Source: Bacillota bacterium (GTDB taxonomy: Bacteria; Bacillota; Clostridia; Peptostreptococcales; Natronincolaceae). From it: a stretch of 8,494 nt of DNA. The DNA lies in assembly GCA_023387935.1 (NCBI GenBank), contig JAEWHG010000054.1, forward strand, positions 1-8,494, in the 5' to 3' direction. A program made the position numbers and the translations under genes. How positions within the stretch are numbered: position 1 is the stretch's first letter; each line of letters begins with the position of its first letter. The notes beneath the pieces are model-generated. The model made no database searches, had not been told where the DNA came from, and saw only the letters and a list, made by a program, of their open reading frames with translations. Shown one piece after another: positions 7,401 through 8,494 of the stretch.

Positions 7401-8092
7401 CTGAAATTGATAGTAGACTTAATTGGCAATACCAATATCCTGAAGCTACTTTCATACCATCTAAGTTATCTGTATCCGATATTAAAAGGGCTAGTATTGA
7501 AGAAATGGATTCTATTGTGCACCAAATACCAACTTTAGTTAAAACGCCTAAATTTATGGAAGGCAAAAATTCCTTTACTGCGGCAGAAAGAGGAACCATC
7601 ATTCACTTTGTACTTCAACATTTAGATTTAAATAATGTTAACAGTGAAGAAGAAATTCAAAAGCAAATAGATTTTATGGTGGCTAGAGATCTTATTACAG
7701 AAGACGAAGCCAAGGTAGTAAATTTCGAAAAGCTATTGAATTACTTTAAAAGTGAATTAGGTAAAAGAATGCTTAAATCTAAGAAAGTATATAGGGAATC
7801 TCCATTTGTTATTAAGAAATCTGCTAGTGACGTAGTTAGAGGATTATCGCAAGAGTTAGAAGAGAAATTACTTGTTCAAGGTATTATAGACTGCTATTTT
7901 GAAGAAGAAGATGGATTCGTATTAGTAGATTACAAAAACGATATCGTATTCAATGGAGATACTGCTAGCGTTGTAGCGAAATACGAGGTGCAGCTGTCTC
8001 TTTATAAAGAAGCCTTAGAGCAAATTACAGAAAGAAAAGTTAAGGAAACATATTTATATTTATTTGATGTAGATAAAGGGGTGAAGCTATGA
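4499..8092 (+). CDS. addA: AddA helicase-nuclease, ATP-dependent DNA repair subunit A
   Basis: This 1197-residue protein is close in length to Bacillus AddA. It is a superfamily 1 UvrD/RecB-type helicase fused to a RecB-type nuclease, and with AddB it unwinds and degrades DNA ends until Chi recognition, loading recombination. Helicase motifs in order: Walker A AAAGSGKT (23-30); motif Ia TFTNAAAGEMRERI (55-68); DEYQD in motif II (388-392); GDVKQSIYRFR (414-424); NFRSRGEVL (454-462); IMSIHKSKGLEFPVV in motif V (766-780); and EEMRILYVAFTRPKDKL in motif VI (838-854). The C-terminal nuclease has GTIIH (His1036), QGIIDCY (Asp1131), DYK (Asp1144, Lys1146) and YEVQLSLY (1162-1169), all expected active-site positions, so both activities look intact. 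The acidic run near 511-530 is unremarkable. The gene has its own promoter, and its TGA overlaps the sbcD ATG by 4 bp, so the two are translationally coupled. Arginine is overwhelmingly AGA/AGG. I start at 4499, not at the in-frame GTG 4490. Confidence 0.97.
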   Translation: MRNWTKEQQAAIDARGSNLLVAAAAGSGKTAVLVERIIQIILKDKIDIDRLLIVTFTNAAAGEMRERIAGAIMAEMEKKTDQEEHLRRQISLLNRASITTVHSFCIDVVRRHFHIIDVDPGFRIGDVTETSIMRLEALEELFEENYEKAEDVFLDLVESFGGTREDKGLQDLVLKIYGFIQSQPYPEVWLKEKVEAFNLCIEEFDDSPWIKTIKGRIEIQLKGAMDILNDALTVSQKPGGPEVYEEAILSDLAQVIDLYDNLDMPITDFYEKLNNVNYVRLKNSKDSDPVLKEEAKSLRDRAKDIVKDIRENIFTVSPEEYVEDLNGLYPLMNYLYNLVIRFTELYAGKKADRGVVDFNDLEHYALRILANELVAKEYKERFEYIFVDEYQDSNIVQETLIQSIKRDNNLFMVGDVKQSIYRFRLADPTLFIEKYDTFGDKEGDMNRRIDLAKNFRSRGEVLNGVNYIFKNIMSKELGEIDYDHRAALYQGASFEPIKDSSIEVNIIEKNMEIDEDLEEELQELADIEVEARIVSKRIKDLLEEEIFDARIDGYRKIDYKDIVVLLRTTKNWAETFLEAFIREGIPAYADANTGYFEAIEVNMFLNLLRVIDNKRQDIPLLSVMRSPIGDFTTEELINIRIPYKSGTYYDAIEKYILQNEDVLKNKLVSFIEKINIWSNEARYIKIDQFIWKLFMDTGYYYYVGAMPSGLQRQANLRILFDRAGQFEKTSIKGLFNFIKFIEKLQGSKGDMGAAKILGENDNVVRIMSIHKSKGLEFPVVIAAGMGKNFNLRDTSADVLLHKDLGLGPKFVDPNLRTYRDTIAKLAMKDQIKIESLSEEMRILYVAFTRPKDKLIAVGSVRNVEKQIQKWNKSNNTYALMNGRNYLDWIGASLVKHPDGEILREISELEFEDSKYESEDSKWRIHILGRQAIVIEEHEKLLKEEEYKEKLINFNRDYFSPNDYTAHKSEIDSRLNWQYQYPEATFIPSKLSVSDIKRASIEEMDSIVHQIPTLVKTPKFMEGKNSFTAAERGTIIHFVLQHLDLNNVNSEEEIQKQIDFMVARDLITEDEAKVVNFEKLLNYFKSELGKRMLKSKKVYRESPFVIKKSASDVVRGLSQELEEKLLVQGIIDCYFEEEDGFVLVDYKNDIVFNGDTASVVAKYEVQLSLYKEALEQITERKVKETYLYLFDVDKGVKL

Positions 8093-8494
8093 AGATATTA
8101 CACACCTCCGATTGGCATTTAGGTAAAAATCTAGAGGGTAATAGTCGACTTGCAGAGCAGGAAAAATTCTTAGAAGAATTAGTTACTATAGTTGAAGAAA
8201 AAGATATAGAGCTTATCCTAATAGCTGGAGATATTTACGATACGAGCAACCCTCCTTCCCAAGCAGAGAGACTTTTTTATGACAGTGTTAAAAAGCTTTC
8301 TAAAAATGGCGAGAGACCAGTAATTATAGTTGCAGGAAACCATGATAATCCAGATAGACTAGTGGCTGCAAGTCCTCTAGCTTATGACCATGGTGTTATA
8401 TTATTAGGCAAGCCTAAAAGTGCTATTGAAGTAGGCAAATATGGGTCATTTGAAATTGTAGATTCTGGAGAAGGATTTTTAGAAATAGATGTTA
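8089..8494 (+). CDS. sbcD: SbcD nuclease subunit, N-terminal part
   Basis: The first 135 residues are visible; the gene runs off the right edge. It begins with the metallophosphoesterase motif SDWHLG (Asp8, His10), followed by GDIYD (Asp48) and GNHD (Asn84, His85, Asp86), which bind two Mn ions in SbcD/Mre11 nucleases. SbcD works with the ATPase SbcC to cut hairpins and blocked DNA ends; the sbcC gene is expected next but is out of the window. The ATG overlaps the addA stop in ATGA, and AAAGGGGTGA (8075-8084) inside the addA end supplies a strong ribosome site, so addA and sbcD are cotranscribed and coupled. The DNA-capping domain and C-terminus cannot be assessed. Confidence 0.95.
   Translation, partial: MKILHTSDWHLGKNLEGNSRLAEQEKFLEELVTIVEEKDIELILIAGDIYDTSNPPSQAERLFYDSVKKLSKNGERPVIIVAGNHDNPDRLVAASPLAYDHGVILLGKPKSAIEVGKYGSFEIVDSGEGFLEIDV

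Noticed and set aside
7384..7602. Open frame of 72 codons on the minus strand
   Set aside because: Antisense to the addA nuclease region, which is clearly coding on the plus strand.

Overview
The window looks like chromosome of a low-GC, anaerobic-type Firmicute (Clostridia, possibly near Alkaliphilus or Clostridium). The evidence is AT-rich DNA, AGA/AGG-dominated arginine codons, strong AGGAGG-like ribosome binding sites, and an AddAB recombination nuclease with the Firmicute-type AddB iron-sulfur tail. The genus is inferred from gene style, not from any search.

Layout. Bases 1-259 are the 3' end of addB, including the C-terminal iron-sulfur cysteines, followed by a weak hairpin terminator. 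Three genes follow that do not belong to the recombination operon: a secreted WG-repeat protein with a copper-amine-oxidase-N-like C-terminal domain (417-1775, +); a fusion of a NUDIX hydrolase to a complete MutY adenine glycosylase (2030-3658, +); and a PAP2-family membrane phosphatase (3715-4254, -). The last two converge on a strong two-way hairpin terminator (3672-3703). The recombination genes then resume with addA (4499-8092, +) from its own extended -10 promoter, overlapped by 4 bp by the start of sbcD (8089-, running off the window).

How the genes work together. AddA and AddB form the helicase-nuclease that resects double-strand breaks, and SbcD is the nuclease partner of SbcC, presumably encoded beyond the right edge. 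The NUDIX-MutY protein belongs to oxidised-guanine repair, so the locus is rich in DNA repair, although the WG-repeat protein and the phosphatase have no evident link to it. What stands out is that addB and addA, normally adjacent in Firmicutes, are separated here by about 4.2 kb of individually promoted genes, and that the NUDIX-MutY gene uses arginine codons quite unlike its neighbours. I see no transposase, integrase, CRISPR array, tRNA or rRNA. Nothing here clearly qualifies as an undescribed system; the fused repair enzyme and the split addB/addA arrangement are the best candidates for a second look.
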